Origin: Symbiodinium natans
Lineage: Eukaryota > Sar > Dinophyceae > Suessiales > Symbiodiniaceae
DNA length: 64,000 bases
NCBI GenBank assembly: GCA_905221605.1
Contig: CAJNDS010002106.1
Location: 87,501 to 151,500, forward strand
Direction: 5' to 3'
Shown here: piece by piece, positions 12,467-22,690 of the stretch
Numbering within the stretch: the stretch's first letter is position 1
How the letters are laid out: every line of letters starts with the position of its first letter
Program-made: the position numbers and the translations under genes
The notes under the pieces: generated by a model
Databases searched by the model: none
What the model was told of the DNA's origin: nothing
The model's input: the letters and a program-made list of their open reading frames with translations, nothing else

Positions 12467-12476
<10 letters not shown>
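12175..12476 (-). CDS. Possible exon beside a CA repeat (strand uncertain)
   Basis: Minus frame beginning after GTGTGCGTGCGAG with about 95 open codons (FECGSDLPTALHGAARSLQV, then REFTDATSL and KLLIGMGLRR). The plus strand is open over the same bases (MQPAAASGVAQGWADMMGLW...). The minus product looks more like a folded domain, but third-position composition does not separate the two. The CA tract at 12470-12529 forms one edge. The intervals 10,940-11,235 and 11,340-11,720 hold further open islands, for example a plus exon after TTTTTGGCCAG at about 11,378 and another after CCCCTACAG at 11,673, none resolved. Confidence 0.3.
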
Positions 12477-12532
<56 letters not shown>

Positions 12533-13069
12533 GCATATTGCAGACTCGAACCCAACCTGGATACATGAACCCGAGTACACTCTCCAGAGCACCAACCAAA
12601 CGACCTACGCAAGGCAACCCTGAGACCCATACCTCTTCAATCCCTAATCGACTCTTTGCTTAAGAACCCCCCAAAAGAAAACTGTACCCTTATAAGAGGG
12701 GCTCTGAAGCAAATAGTAGTAAGAAAACCGACAGTAAGCAATCTCAGACATCTAAGGTGAGCAGATGGAAATGGTTCCCTGTAAAGTTTTACACTGATAG
12801 CACGGCTTAAAGAAGCAAGTGCGATGTTCGTTTTGCTTGGTTGACATTCTGGTCCGTTGTTATTTGGAGGCTTTTCCGTGTTTGATGTGATATAGTTCCA
12901 GTTCATTGTGTTTTGCCTTCTGTTTCGATGTTTCCTCTACATGGGTGGTGTCATTCGTGCCTTCCATGCTACAACGAACTTCACAATGTGTATGTGTGTG
13001 TATGTTTTGTCAGAACTGAGTATGATTCCACTGTTCCACTTGTTGTTACATCATCCTTAACAATTCTAG

Positions 13070-13306
13070 CATCTGGAGATCCTGCATGCCAACGTCAACA
13101 GCTTGAGCATCGAATGTGTTGGCAGGCGGCTGCTGTACTTTTGTGTAACTCAGCAGCTGCCAAACTGCCGTCTGTTTCGTTTCAGTTCAGCTTGCAAGTG
13201 TTTGGCAGTCTTGTATGTGTTCCGATCTGTGAAACCCATTCCCACTACAGCGTACACGTATCGAAAATACATAAAACAAGAGACCGAGAGGTCTTCTCCT
13301 CAATGA
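13070..13306 (+). CDS. Putative terminal exon of an unknown Cys-rich protein
   Basis: After a pyrimidine-rich acceptor (CCTTAACAATTCTAG) a frame runs 78 codons to TGA: HLEILHANVNSLSIECVGRR, then a cysteine-rich middle (CVTQQLPNC, SSACKCLAVLYV) and a basic tail (YRKYIKQETERSSPQ). A second plus frame (12913-13374, 153 codons) overlaps it and is equally long, so the frame is not certain. This 1-kb island (12,660-13,700) is AT-richer than its surroundings and has almost no heptamers, which may mean a transposon remnant. A minus frame at 13,404-13,600 (ending NRNRETHIRH) and plus alternatives share the rest of the island. Confidence 0.4.
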   Translation, partial: HLEILHANVNSLSIECVGRRLLYFCVTQQLPNCRLFRFSSACKCLAVLYVFRSVKPIPTTAYTYRKYIKQETERSSPQ

Positions 13307-14334
13307 AGTCCTTCCTTCAGAAAATTCGGGAATCCAATATCTTTCTAGCCCTGTCCTTACCCAACAAAACATAATCTTCCAAAACTCATCATTAATTCTT
13401 CTGTCAATGCCGGATGTGGGTTTCTCGGTTCCGGTTGCGGGTTCTGGCGTTCCACCTCCAGCAAGTTACTTGGGAACTGTTCGTTTGAACTGCTTTTCGT
13501 AATCCGTATGCATCTATTGCTGCATTACAGCGTCCAAAAAGCCTGCATTCGTGCCTTATATCTCCTAATCTTGCGCGAACCTTTGGCCAATACATGTTGA
13601 CCCGAGCGCGGCTGTAATGTGTATAGCGAAACGGTGCCTCCACATGTATTCTGCGTCCGCTTTCTGATGGTGTGGGATGGGGCTGGGGCCCATTCAAGGG
13701 CCCTTATTGGCCCTAAGCCCTATAAGCCGAAAAGACAATCCACACTAGGCTAAACCCTATAATCCTTGAGCCCTAAACCCTAAACCCTAAACCCGGGACA
13801 ACCCTGAACCCCCGAGGCGCAGAAAACTGACATGGTGTGCGTAAGTTTCATGATATCAGTCGTAAGGTTTAGGGATTTGAGGGTAAGGGCGTTGGCTGTA
13901 CTACAGAGGTTAGGGTTTAGATTAAGGCTTATAGGGACTGAGAAGCATGTGATTACTTCCGATGCGTGTCTGAGGAATTAGCATGACAGTTGCCCCTTAT
14001 ACATCCTGTAGAACCCAAGGGCCCATACACTCAGACTCCTGTAAAGAAGCTAAGGGACCATACTAAGGGACCATGCAACTGCCCGTAGATGTATGGGCTG
14101 AGGCCACGAGCTGCTATGGCATGCGGGGTGGGAAGGGGGGTTTAGGGTTTAGGGTTTAGGCTTTAGGATTTAGGGGGGGGGGGGGGAGGGGGGGAGGTTG
14201 TTGAGCCGTTGGAAATCGGAAGTGGGCATCGCGCGTTCTGAAGTGCTACATACACCGAGGGGTCTTGCAGCACAAGCCCCAAACCCCAAACCCTAAACCC
14301 CAAACCCAAACCCCAAACCTATTTACCGGCCTAG

Positions 14335-14763
14335 ACTGGCGCGTCTTCTAAGGGTCGGGGCATGGCTCGGAGTACTTGGTTTAGGGTTTAGGGTTTAGGG
14401 TTTAGGGTTTGGGGTTTAGGGTTTAGGGTCGGTTTAGGGATCGGAACTGTGCTTAGAGCTCAAGCTCCGAGCAAAGGCAACACTACCTTGAAGAAACTCC
14501 GGCGCAGCAACGAGCTCTTGCGGGATATAGGATTTAGGGAGTTTCGGGTTGGGAGGGGTCCTAAACCCTAAAACCTAAACCCTAAACCCAAAACCCTAAA
14601 TCCTAAACCCTAAACCCTTAACCCCAAACCCGAAACCCAGACGACCTCGGTGCAGAGCTTGCTCGAACAGCTGTCCACCAACTTGGTGTGGAAGGCGTGC
14701 GCGGAGATAAAGGCCTCGGAGTCGCGGGATGTGGAGTTAGAAGGAATAATGGGCTTCTTCTAG
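14335..14763 (+). CDS. 3' end of a gene: three phased exons to a stop
   Basis: Exons: 14335-14378 (acceptor ACCGGCCTAG; donor G|GTTTAGGG), 14465-14547 (acceptor AGCTCAAG; donor CGG|GTTGGG) and 14641-14763 (acceptor GAAACCCAG; TAG stop). Phases 1, 2 and 0 all agree. The last exon has a strong G/C third-position bias and reads TTSVQSLLEQLSTNLVWKAC, then AEIKASESRDVELEGIMGFF and stop: a helical, charged C-terminus. The middle exon is basic (KKLRRSNELLR). Both introns consist largely of telomere heptamers (TTTAGGG in the first, CCCTAAA in the second). No family is recognised. The upstream part was not assembled. Confidence 0.6.
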
Positions 14764-15000
14764 GTTTGGAGGGCTAAACCCTAAACCCTAAACCCTAAAC
14801 CCTGAACCCTGAACCCTAAACCCCGTTCAAGTGGATGCATGAGGCGCAGAATAGGGAGGGCACCAAGAAAGCCCTGAAACCCTGATCAATTCATCGCAAG
14901 AGAACATCGGCAGCAAAGCAAGACACACACACACACACACATGCACACTAAGCCCTAACTTTAGGCACAGCGTAAACCTATACCCCAAGAGCCATCAAAC

Positions 15001-15807
15001 CTCGAACCCACCACCCTTGATTCCCGACATGGGCTGCCACGGCACCTTGTCCCCTACGTCCGTGCGCTGCGTTTCCCAGGAGTCAGCAGCCAGCAGTTGA
15101 GTGGCCCGGGCAGCCTTCAACTCCGGGATGGGTGTTTTTTGCCACCCGCCCAGCGGAACGGAACGTCTACATTGCAGCATTGCAGGGGGGGTCTGACTTG
15201 ATTACGAATGGGTTTTAGGGCTTAGGGGGGTAGTTCCCTGAATGACGGTCCCCATTTCTGCACCCTCTATATGTTTTAAAAAGGGAAACCCAAAATGAAC
15301 CCTGAACGTACAAGCTTCGGGGGTTAGTGTGGGTGCGGGCAACCCACGAGGTTTACGGTTTCGGCGTTGAAGCGGAAAAGCGTTGGATCTGAGAGGTCCT
15401 AGGGGAAAAAGTGCCATAGAGGGGTTTCGGGAAGCTACAAGGAGCTAAGGCGTTTACGAAAGAATGTGAAGAGCTAGAAGGCTGTCTTAATGAGGGTGTG
15501 CTTGGACCCTCCCCTGCTAGCGCTTCCCCTCGCCTCGACCTTTGCAGGTTTAGGTCTTGATCGCTGTGTATTATGTTCTACCTGCAAGGTCACAGTTCCG
15601 GTGGGGCTACACCAGCTTCAAAGAACCCTAAACCCTAAACCCGAAGCCGCCGCGCGAAACGTGAAAGATGTAGAAAACTCTCCCAGGCTTGGCGTTGCGC
15701 CTGGCTCGAAGCCTGAAGAGCCCACCGAAGCTCATTCCCCCCCCCCTCCTTCTTCCCCTCACCAATTCAAATCTAGTAGGTCCCAGTTTTTGTGTGTCCA
15801 GAAGGCA
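15001..15807 (-). CDS. Multi-exon gene fragment, unknown protein
   Basis: 5' to 3': exon 15763-15807 (acceptor TTCGGATGAG; AFWTHKNWDLLDLN; donor GTGAGGGG) joins in phase to 15641-15712 (acceptor GTGGGCTCTTCAG; LRARRNAKPGRVFYIFHVSR; donor G|GTTTAGGG). Further down lie 15357-15398 (acceptor TTTTTCCCCTAG; 14 codons DLSDPTLFRFNAET; donor GTAAACC) and 15001-15166 (acceptor GCAATGTAG; SVPLGGWQKTPIPELKAARA...; donor GTTTGATG). The last exon has very G/C-rich third positions and could instead begin at an ATG at 15180. Phases of the last two exons with the first two are not proven, so an intervening exon near 15,490-15,545 is likely. No family is recognised. Confidence 0.5.
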
Positions 15808-16266
15808 CTCATCCGAAAGCCCCAAACTCAAAGAACCACGGCGAACCCTAAAAACCCCTCATGCGAATCACGGCCTCGACAGCCCACGAGCCCGAACTCT
15901 ATGGGAGTTTAACAAACATAGGAGACCCCAAAACATAGACCCTCCAATAGAAGGATCCCCTTATGATAAGGGCCCCAACAAGGTACCCCGGATATCGGAA
16001 CCCTAAACCCTAAACCCTAAACCCTAAACCCTAAACCCTTTTGCAACAGGCTTGCCACCTCGCCCGGAGTAAGTGCCACTCGAAACCCTAAACCCTAAAC
16101 CCTAAACCCCCCCCCTATAATTTATAAGAACCAAACTGAAAAAACACAGTCCTCTGCTGGCGGCATGAACTCCGTGAACTTGGCACCTCCGCATGGACGA
16201 CAGCAAAAGCCCTTATAATCATCTAAACTCTAAACCCTAAACCCTAAACCCTAAACCCTAAACCAG

Positions 16267-16296
16267 GCTATGCCCCTCCGCCCAGTCATCTCCAAG
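16267..16296 (+). CDS. Putative 10-codon exon
   Basis: CCCTAAACCAG|GCTATG... to ...TCCAAG|GTTAGGG: both splice sites are heptamer-derived, giving AMPLRPVISK. The minus strand also offers a GTTTAGGG donor here. Nearby 16050-16068 is a 19-bp candidate with an excellent acceptor (TTTTGCAACAG) and donor (GTAAGTG). These could belong to the plus gene ending at 17796. The stretch 16,400-16,510 is a CCCTCAA variant array. Confidence 0.3.
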
Positions 16297-16415
16297 GTTA
16301 GGGTTTGAGGTTTAGGATTTGGGGTTTACGGTTTAGGGTTTAGCAAACCCTTTCAACCCTCGAAGCCTTACAAACCCTTTTCAAAAAAGGGGGGGGGGGG
16401 GGGGGGGGCTAAACC

Positions 16416-16475
<60 letters not shown>

Positions 16476-16621
16476 ACCCTGAACCCTCAACCCTCAACCC
16501 TCATCAACCCTCAGCCCTAAACCCTAAACCCTAAACCCTAAACCCCAGCCCTCCCTAACTTCTCCAAGAAGTCCTAAGCCCCTAAACCCTAAACCCTAAA
16601 CCCTAAACCCTCAACCCTAAC

Positions 16622-16738
16622 TCAAAAGCAGATGGGGGTCTAGGGCGATGTTCAGGTTTACGGGCTCAGGGTTTCGGGGTTCCAAGGCTACTGTTGTCAT
16701 GACTGTGGGAGCCCCAAGCAAGTCGTCAAGGTGCCCCC
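16622..16738 (-). CDS. Putative 39-codon exon
   Basis: Minus strand: acceptor CCAACAAAGTAG, then GHLDDLLGAPTVMTTVALEP and RNPEPVNLNIALDPHLLL, then a heptamer-type donor GTTAGGG. An internal alternative donor (CCC|GTAAACC) exists. A plus-strand reading with GGTCTAG acceptor and GTTTCGGG donor competes. Confidence 0.35.
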
Positions 16739-17060
16739 CTACTTTGTTGGGGTTTAGGGTTTGGGGTTTAGGGTTTAGGGTTTGGGGTTTAGGGTTTAGG
16801 GTTTGGGGTGTAGGGTTTAGGGTTTGGGGTTTAGGGACGCTACGTTTTTGGGGTTTCGGGTCGAACAAGCACCCTAACCCCAACGAGACAAATACCCTTT
16901 TAATTACGGACTGGCAGGGACTCATCATGAGGCGCAACCCAAACCCCCCAAACCCCTGAAGAACCTGAAGCAACCCTAAACCCTCAACCCAAAAAATGAC
17001 CCTAGGGCCCTAAACCCAAAACCCTACACCCCCTTAAAGGCCTAAACCCTTGCCTCGTAG

Positions 17061-17796
17061 TGAGGAGCCGGGCCTATCCCGAAGCAACCTGTGAGCGACA
17101 GGGAGTCGAAAAAGCTTCGGGGTTGAGGGTGTAGAGTGCGGTTTGAGGTTTAAGATTTAGGGACCCTAAGCCCTAAACCCTAAAACCCTAAAACCCTAAA
17201 ACCCTAAAACCCTAAACCCTAAACCCTAAACCCTGTTTAGGGGCCGAGAGAGCCTCCTCGGAACCTCTTAAACGAGAACCTTGACAGGGGCTTAGAGGGC
17301 CCGTGCGTTCGGAGCCCGGACGTTTAGGGTTTAGGGTTTAGGGTTTAGGTTTAGGGTGGAAGTCTAGGAACAGAAGGAAACAGGTCCCAAACTCATCTGT
17401 AGACCGCGAGCATGCCGAAGAGTTGAGGTAGGCTTAGTCCTTGCAGGTTCGTGGGGTAGCCAGATGTCAGAACATGAGCATTTAGAAGCGTAGGTGGGCC
17501 CTATGCTGATACAGCCCTACTTTATCTTCCTTAAGCTGAGAGCCCTTGTCCCGGCGTACCCTGAAACCCTACACCCCGTACCCGTGATTTCGTTTTTCAC
17601 GCCGGAGCTTGCTGAGCACTGTAATGATTACTGTAAGAATCGGCTTGTACCCCCCCCCCCCACCCTAAATGGTATGGATCCTAACCTAGAACCCTCAACA
17701 CCAGTAGGCCTTAAGCAATGCAAGAAATCCCAAACCAGCGATAAATCTCGTGCAACAACTAGACCTAAGCCCGAGGCAAGCCTAAGCAATATATGA
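17061..17796 (+). CDS. 3' end of a gene: phased exons to TGA
   Basis: Exons 17061-17090 (acceptor TTGCCTCGTAG; RSRAYPEAT; donor GTGAGCG), about 17306-17328 (donor C|GTTTAGGG) and 17403-17427 (acceptor CATCTGTAG; REHAEEL; donor GTAGGC) are mutually in phase. Then 17515-17632 (acceptor TGATACAG; PYFIFLKLRALVPAYPETLH..., ending AEHCNDY; donor GTAAGAA) joins across a 72-bp intron to 17705-17796 (acceptor CTCAACACCAG; GLKQCKKSQTSDKSRATTRP, then KPEASLSNI and TGA). The last intron is a multiple of three with no stop, so 17494-17796 is also a single open frame of 100 codons. The C-terminus is Lys/Ser-rich. Phase between 17427 and 17515 does not match, so an exon is missing. No family is recognised. 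Confidence 0.5.
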
Positions 17797-18243
17797 ACCC
17801 GACAGCACACATATCTCTAACAAGTGAATAAAAGCCCTAAATGCGGAACAATTGAAACCCTGAACCCCAAACCCTACTCAAACAAGCGAAACAAAAACTT
17901 AAATGCGGAACACCAAAGCCCTGAACTCTAAGCCCTACACTATCTCCGGCAAGGGGCATTGCTGCCAGCTCGGGTGAATGTGAAGTCAGAAGAAGGCTTC
18001 GATCCTCCCACGATAGGCGATAGTACCCCCTAAACCCTAAACCCTAAACATTAAAACCCTAAAACCCTAAAAGCCTAAAAGCCCAAAACCCTAAAGCCCA
18101 AAACCCAAAAACCCAAAAACCCAAAAACCCCAAAACCCAAAAACCCAAAAACCCAAAAACCCAAAAACCCCAAAACCCAAAAACCCTAAAACCCTAAAAA
18201 AAACCCTAAAACCCTCACCCCTTTATAGGGCCGACTGTGGGGT

Positions 18244-19704
18244 TTATAATCGGCGATCCTGGTCCGTTGTGGATCGCAAGGCCCTTTTGGGTTTCAAGCC
18301 CTGGACTGTGCGAAGCCCGGCGTTTGACGCTGATGAGGGCTCTAAGCTATGCTAGATTTCTGAATTCCTCCCGCATGACCCAGAAACCCTGTAGATCCTA
18401 AAACCCTCAGCCCTGGCCCCTTCTCCCCGGCCTCCCCAAGCCCTAAACCCTAAACCCTAAACCCTAAACCCTAAACCCTGAACCCTGAACCCTGAACCCT
18501 GAACCCTGAACCCTGAAGCAGGTCCAGCTCCACAACAGCGTCGCAGGTCAACTTGAGCAAGCTGCTCGCAGCAGTGAGCCTGGGCTCATGAAAGAGATGT
18601 CCTAGAGGGTCGAAGTGGTGTGGACACAATATGCATTATTACATATACAACATATACCACATATGGCAATATGCACATGTACGGATATGCATATGTACAT
18701 GTGCATATATATAATATGCATGTATGTATGTATGTGTGTGTATGCATAGAGACATGCAGAAACAGAACAGTTGAACAGTTGTACCTATGCACACTTAATA
18801 CGTGCCCGAACTTTGGGGAGCCGTCCACAGTTCTGCGCCCGAACCGGCTTCCATGGCTAGGGGCTTAGGGCTTCGGAGTTAGGGTTTAGGGTTTAGGGTT
18901 TAGGGCTTCGGATTTAGGGTTTAGGGTTTGGGTCTTGCAGTCCATGTTACAAAGTATACCTACATCTACTGTGGAGTCTGAAGTCCAAAGATAGATAAAA
19001 CTCTTGGCTTTTTTTTGGAGCCTTCTATAGAGCTTGGCTTTGCCAAGGCCACCCATCTGACAAAAAAACAACATTTCCGACGCTAGCAAGACATCCCTAA
19101 ACCCGAAATCCTACGAAGCCTAAACCATAACCCCCTAAGCCCGAAATCCTATAAAGCCTAAACCATAAGTTTAGGGTTTAGGGTTTAGGGTTTAGGTTTA
19201 GGGTTTAGGGTCCATAACCCCCTAAACCCTCTAAACCCTCTCAACCCTGCCAAAGCCTGGCTCCATGGCTTCCTAAAAATTCTTTATTTAGGGTTCTGAG
19301 GGAGGGTAGGGAACCTTATAGGGAACCTTAGAGGGAACCTTATAGGGAACCACATAGGGAAGCCTTATAGGGAACCTTATAGGGAACCTTATAGGGAACC
19401 TTATAGGGAACCTTAGGGAGACTTAGGGAGTGGTAGGGAGTTTTCGGGAACCTTTGGGTTGCATACCCCCCTTCAACCCCCTGACCCTAAACCCTAAACC
19501 CTAAACCCTAAACCCTAAACCCTAAACCCTTAATTCTAGAAACCCTAAACCCTAAACCCTAAACCCTAAACCCTAAACCCTCCCTTAAGCACCCTACAAA
19601 ATCTGGCCCGAGCTGCTGCGTCGCCATATTCCCCTGCTCGATGGTGAGCTCTGCCCGATTCTTCATAAGGGCCTCCAGGTGTTTTACCATGGGAAACCCG
19701 AGAC
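18244..19704 (-). CDS. Five-exon gene, unknown protein, stop at 18244
   Basis: Exons 5' to 3': 19598-19704 (MVKHLEALMKNRAELTIEQG, then NMATQQLGPDF; ATG at 19690 or acceptor GGGCTTAG; donor GTAGGGTG), 18960-19056 (acceptor GTTTTTTTGTCAG; GGLGKAKLYRRLQKKAKSFI, then YLWTSDSTVDV; donor GTATACTT), 18802-18856 (acceptor AGCCCCTAG; MEAGSGAELWTAPQSSG; donor GTATTAAG), 18512-18579 (acceptor CATGAGCCCAG; LTAASSLLKLTCDAVVELDL; donor GTTCAGGG) and 18244-18341 (acceptor TAGCTTAG; ends DQDRRL and TAA). All four junctions agree in phase. Third-position G/C reaches about 75% in exons 1 and 4. The second intron is built of CCCTAAA, the last starts with the GTTCAGG variant, and the first holds the TATAGGGAACC tandem. 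A short upstream exon at 19838-19859 (acceptor CCCTGCAG, donor GTGACAG) would also be in phase. Function unknown; the product is probably a small soluble protein. Confidence 0.62.
18612..18745. repeat. TATG/ATGTAC-rich low-complexity tract
   Basis: Alternating ATATGCACATGTAC-type sequence and GTATGTATGTATG runs. It lies inside the first half of an intron of the minus-strand gene at 18,244-19,704. Confidence 0.85.
19308..19425. repeat. Tandem TATAGGGAACCT 12-mers
   Basis: About nine copies of a CTTATAGGGAAC unit, partly degenerate, in an intron of the minus-strand gene. The TAGGG core suggests derivation from the heptamer. Confidence 0.85.
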
Positions 19705-20185
19705 CTAAGCCCGAAACCCTAAACCTGAACCCAAAACCCTAACCTCCAAACCCTAAACCCCTAAACCCTGAACTCTAACCCTCAATGACTCAACCCCTGA
19801 ACGCCTGAACACCTTCTGTTTGAGGGCTTTCTGTCACCTGAGACCCTGCCTAGCTGACACTGCAGGGTCCATACTTTACGGTGTAGGGGTTTAAGACCTA
19901 AAGCCTAAAGCCTACACCCTTAGGGCTTGGGGCTCAGGGTCTGAGGTTTAGGGTTTAGGCTTCAAGAAGTACAGTCAGCTTGCTAAACGATTGTACCTTA
20001 GTTGGTTCGGTAACATAACTAGGGACGAACCCCAAAAGGGTTTAGGGTTTAGGGCTCAAAACGGAATTAAGCACGACCTCCCCCCTCCCCTCTTACCCCC
20101 GCACATAACATGGTAGTGATGTCGAGCTTCGTTCTTTCCCTGGTTTAGGGTTTAGGGACCCCTAAGCTCTAAACCGTACACCCTA

Positions 20186-20226
20186 CCTGAAGGCTCCTAT
20201 GGAGGAGCTACATTGGAGCCTTCAGG
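20186..20226. mobile_element. Minimal palindrome, GGCTCCAATGTAG family
   Basis: A 41-bp near-perfect hairpin (CCTGAAGGCTCC...GGAGCCTTCAGG). It is the shortest member of a family with larger copies at 21686-21773, 37994-38087 and 58928-59017 and a one-armed copy at 59155-59214. Confidence 0.75.
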
Positions 20227-20393
20227 TAAGCCCTACTCTACCAACGCTCTTGCGCCTTTGCAGTTGTCATAGGTGGGTATTTTGGGACCACGAAACGGCA
20301 GAGGAAATAAAGAAAGGGTGTTTCAAGGCTTTTTGGGGGGCGAAGGGCGGCTGTCAGGTGTTGCAAGGCCTATACAGAGGGCAACGACTATAC

Positions 20394-20545
20394 CAGATTG
20401 CATCGCCCAACAACAGGCTTTGGGCTGCATTTTGCGAAACATTAAGCAATGGGTGTTTGCGGCCCAAGAGAACGTAAAGCTGCCGTCCCGTCGCGGCCTG
20501 CAGGACTACAGCAATGACCAGGGTCGAGATGCAGACCACGCATTC
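20394..20545 (-). CDS. Putative membrane-segment exon
   Basis: Minus strand: acceptor CTAAACCCCAG (heptamer-derived), 50 codons starting ECVVCISTLVIAVVLQAATG, a likely transmembrane helix or signal anchor, then a polar segment (LYVLLGRKHPLLNVSQNAAQ) and LLLGDAIW, with donor GTATAGTC. About 64% of third positions are G/C. Two plus frames are open across the same region (FWDHETAEEIKKGCFKAFWG..., to 20477, and a frame ending at 20563), so the strand call rests on splice sites and hydrophobicity. Confidence 0.42.
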
Positions 20546-20657
20546 CTGGGGTTTAGGGTTTAGGGTTTAGGGTCTAGGGTTTCGGGTTTAGGAGTTAGGG
20601 TTTATAGGGTTTAGGGAAGAGCTTTTGGGAACTCAAGTTCCGGAAAATCTAAACCCT

Positions 20658-20784
20658 GGGATGTTCGCACTTATACTAACAGTCCTTACTAGGGATTATA
20701 ATAGGGGGGGGGGGGGTTAGGGTTAGGGTTTAGGGGTACTATGATCCCTATTCAGGAGCTGTTAGTAGAAGGGGGAACATCCCA
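20658..20784. mobile_element. Inverted-repeat element, GATGTTCCCCCTTATACTAACAG family
   Basis: Arms GGGATGTTCGCACTTATACTAACAG and its complement CTGTTAGTAGAAGGGGGAACATCCC (split here for reading) enclose GGGATTATAATAGG and a G-tract. Other copies: 34623-34722, 37763-37860, 45651-45718, 51439-51558 and 55469-55560. No coding capacity. Confidence 0.75.
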
Positions 20785-20877
20785 ACCTAAACCCCTTTGA
20801 GCGCGGACTTGATGTAACAACCCAAAGCCCCTAAACCGTGTGGGGAAGATCAAGAAGGTGTGGCTTTTATTGTTCAG

Positions 20878-21595
20878 TTCTGGGTTTAGGATTGCGAATG
20901 TTGCCGGAAGAAATAAATAACGGAGTAGCCGGGAAAAGCCTGACCATTTCCCCTCCCGTCCCCTCTCCGGGCCCCAATGTGATCAGGTGAGCACCCAAAT
21001 GGACTCTAGGGTTGGGGTTGCAAGTGTAGGCTTTAGGGTTTAGGGTTTAGGGTTTGGGGTTTAGGGTTTAGGGTTTAGGGTTTAGGATTTGGGGCTAGGG
21101 CGGGTTTGGGGTTTGGGTAGGGGTCCTGGCGTTGGGGCTTTTGGGCTTGGGGTAGTTATAAGGCGCAAACCAGAAAACTACACTCCACAAATGACTCTGA
21201 ATTCAAATTTCCAATGTATCCAATTTTGCCGTAAGCCCACTTCCTGACACCCCAAAGGCCCCAAACCCAAAACCACCCAAAGGAAACCGGCGCCCAGCCA
21301 CAATCTGTGGAGTTGTCTGGAATGTGTCATCATCGCCGCGCTCGAACCTTTGGGACCCAAGCGGCGCAAAGAACTCCTTTTTGTGGTGCAGGGTTTCGGG
21401 CTTAGGGGCACTGTCATCCCGACGAGACTTCAAACCCTAAACCCTAAACCCTAAACCCTAAACCGAACCCGCTCTTCCTTCCTTCCTTCCTCTGCACATG
21501 GTCCCCGAAGGGACCGCCCCAAGGGGCTCTCCGCTCTCTGTCTCTCTCTCTCTCTCGCTCTCTCTCTGTCGCACGCATGCTTCGTGCTGCAAAAA
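20878..21595 (+). CDS. Three phased exons, unknown protein
   Basis: Exon 20878-20986: acceptor CTTTTATTGTTCAG, 35 codons (LGLGLRMLPEEINNGVAGKS, then LTISPPVPSPGPNVI), donor AG|GTGAGCAC. Exon 21298-21392: acceptor GGCGCCCAG, 31 codons (HNLWSCLECVIIAALEPLGP, then KRRKELLFVVQ), donor G|GTTTCGGG. Exon 21511-21595: acceptor CCCCGAAG after a pyrimidine-rich run; it contains a CT microsatellite read as SLSLSLSL and ends at AAAA|GTAAGT. Phases 2+1, 1+2 and 2 agree. A final exon after GGGATTTCCCAG (21630) would run to a TAG at about 21716 inside an inverted-repeat element, giving a 34-bp intron. The first intron carries heptamers. No family is recognised. Confidence 0.58.
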
Positions 21596-21685
21596 GTAAG
21601 TTGCAAACTCGGAACCCGGGATTTCCCAGCGGGACATCTCCAAAGTCGAGCCCCAACCTCAAAACCCGTCCCTTCCTAAGCCCTA

Positions 21686-21773
21686 AAAGGCTCCAATGTA
21701 GTACCTTTTTGGGGTAGTACTACTAGAATCCCCTAGAACTAACCCAAAAAGGAACTACATTGGGGCCCTCAGG
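21686..21773. mobile_element. Inverted-repeat element, GGCTCCAATGTAGTACC family
   Basis: Arms AAAAGGCTCCAATGTAGTAC and complementary GGAACTACATTGGGGCCCTC around an AGAATCCCCTAGAACT centre. It lies between a plus-strand gene end and a minus-strand exon. Confidence 0.75.
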
Positions 21774-21799
21774 TAATTCCTAAACCCTAAACCCTAAAC

Positions 21800-21906
21800 C
21801 CTAAAAAAGGCGAGAAGCTGTGATCTGGCCACAATCATGGCCAGGAAGGCAAGGTTGCCAAGTGCAACGAGCCAAAGGCGTGTGGCCAGGATCAGCACAG
21901 GAAGCC
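21800..21906 (-). CDS. Putative transmembrane exon
   Basis: Minus strand: acceptor GATGCCCCCAAG, 35 codons LPVLILATRLWLVALGNLAF then LAMIVARSQLLAFFR, then heptamer donor GTTTAGGG. The hydrophobic run suggests one or two membrane-spanning segments. Another minus exon upstream, 22309-22346 (acceptor GTGCTTGGGCAG; FLAAPTGVRMQK; donor GTTTAGAG), may belong to the same gene but leaves two bases where one is needed, so an exon is missing. The interval 21,960-22,300 is degenerate CCCTAAA sequence with no island I can call. Confidence 0.48.
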
Positions 21907-22690
21907 CTTGGGGGCATCGAGCCGGGTTTTAGAGCTTTCGGTTTAGGGTTTAGGGTTTAGGGTGCTTTAGCTCGGGGGGTCTAGGGCTTAGGGTAAGCCA
22001 GACTACTGCTACAGTCAAGATACAAAGAGTTTAGGGTTAGGCACCACCCTACAAGCTAGACCAACAAAATCTGCCTAAGCCCTGAACCCGAAACCCCTAA
22101 AAACCCTTAAACCCCAACCCTCTAAGCCCTAAAACCCTAGCCCCTGAACCCCGAAACCGCTAGACCCCCTAAACCTCTAAACGCTAAACCAAACCCTACA
22201 ATTAAACACTACAAACCCCAAACCCCTAAACACATACTCTGTAACCCCCTAAACCGCGAAACCCTTAAACCCCTACCCTTACACCCCCTTGTTGCCTAAA
22301 CTCTAAACCCTTTTTGCATCCGGACTCCCGTGGGTGCTGCCAGAAACTGCCCAAGCACAGACTCTAAACCCTAAACCCTAAACCGATAAACCCACTAGAC
22401 TGCCCCAGAGCCACTCTGCCCTGAACCTCCCACACAGGGTACAGAGGAGACGCGGGCATGAGGCACCATATACAACCCCAAGGGTATGTGTGCATGTATA
22501 TATATATATATACATAAATAAATATAAATAAATAAATATATATATATATAGCTATGTGTACACATGTATATACATATATGTTTTCTTGCTAGGGTTTAGG
22601 GTTTATGGTTGAGGGTTTAGGGTTTAGGTTTTAGGGTTTAGGGATTAGGTACCTAATTCCCTCATTCCCTGCTATTGTAGGAACTAGTAG

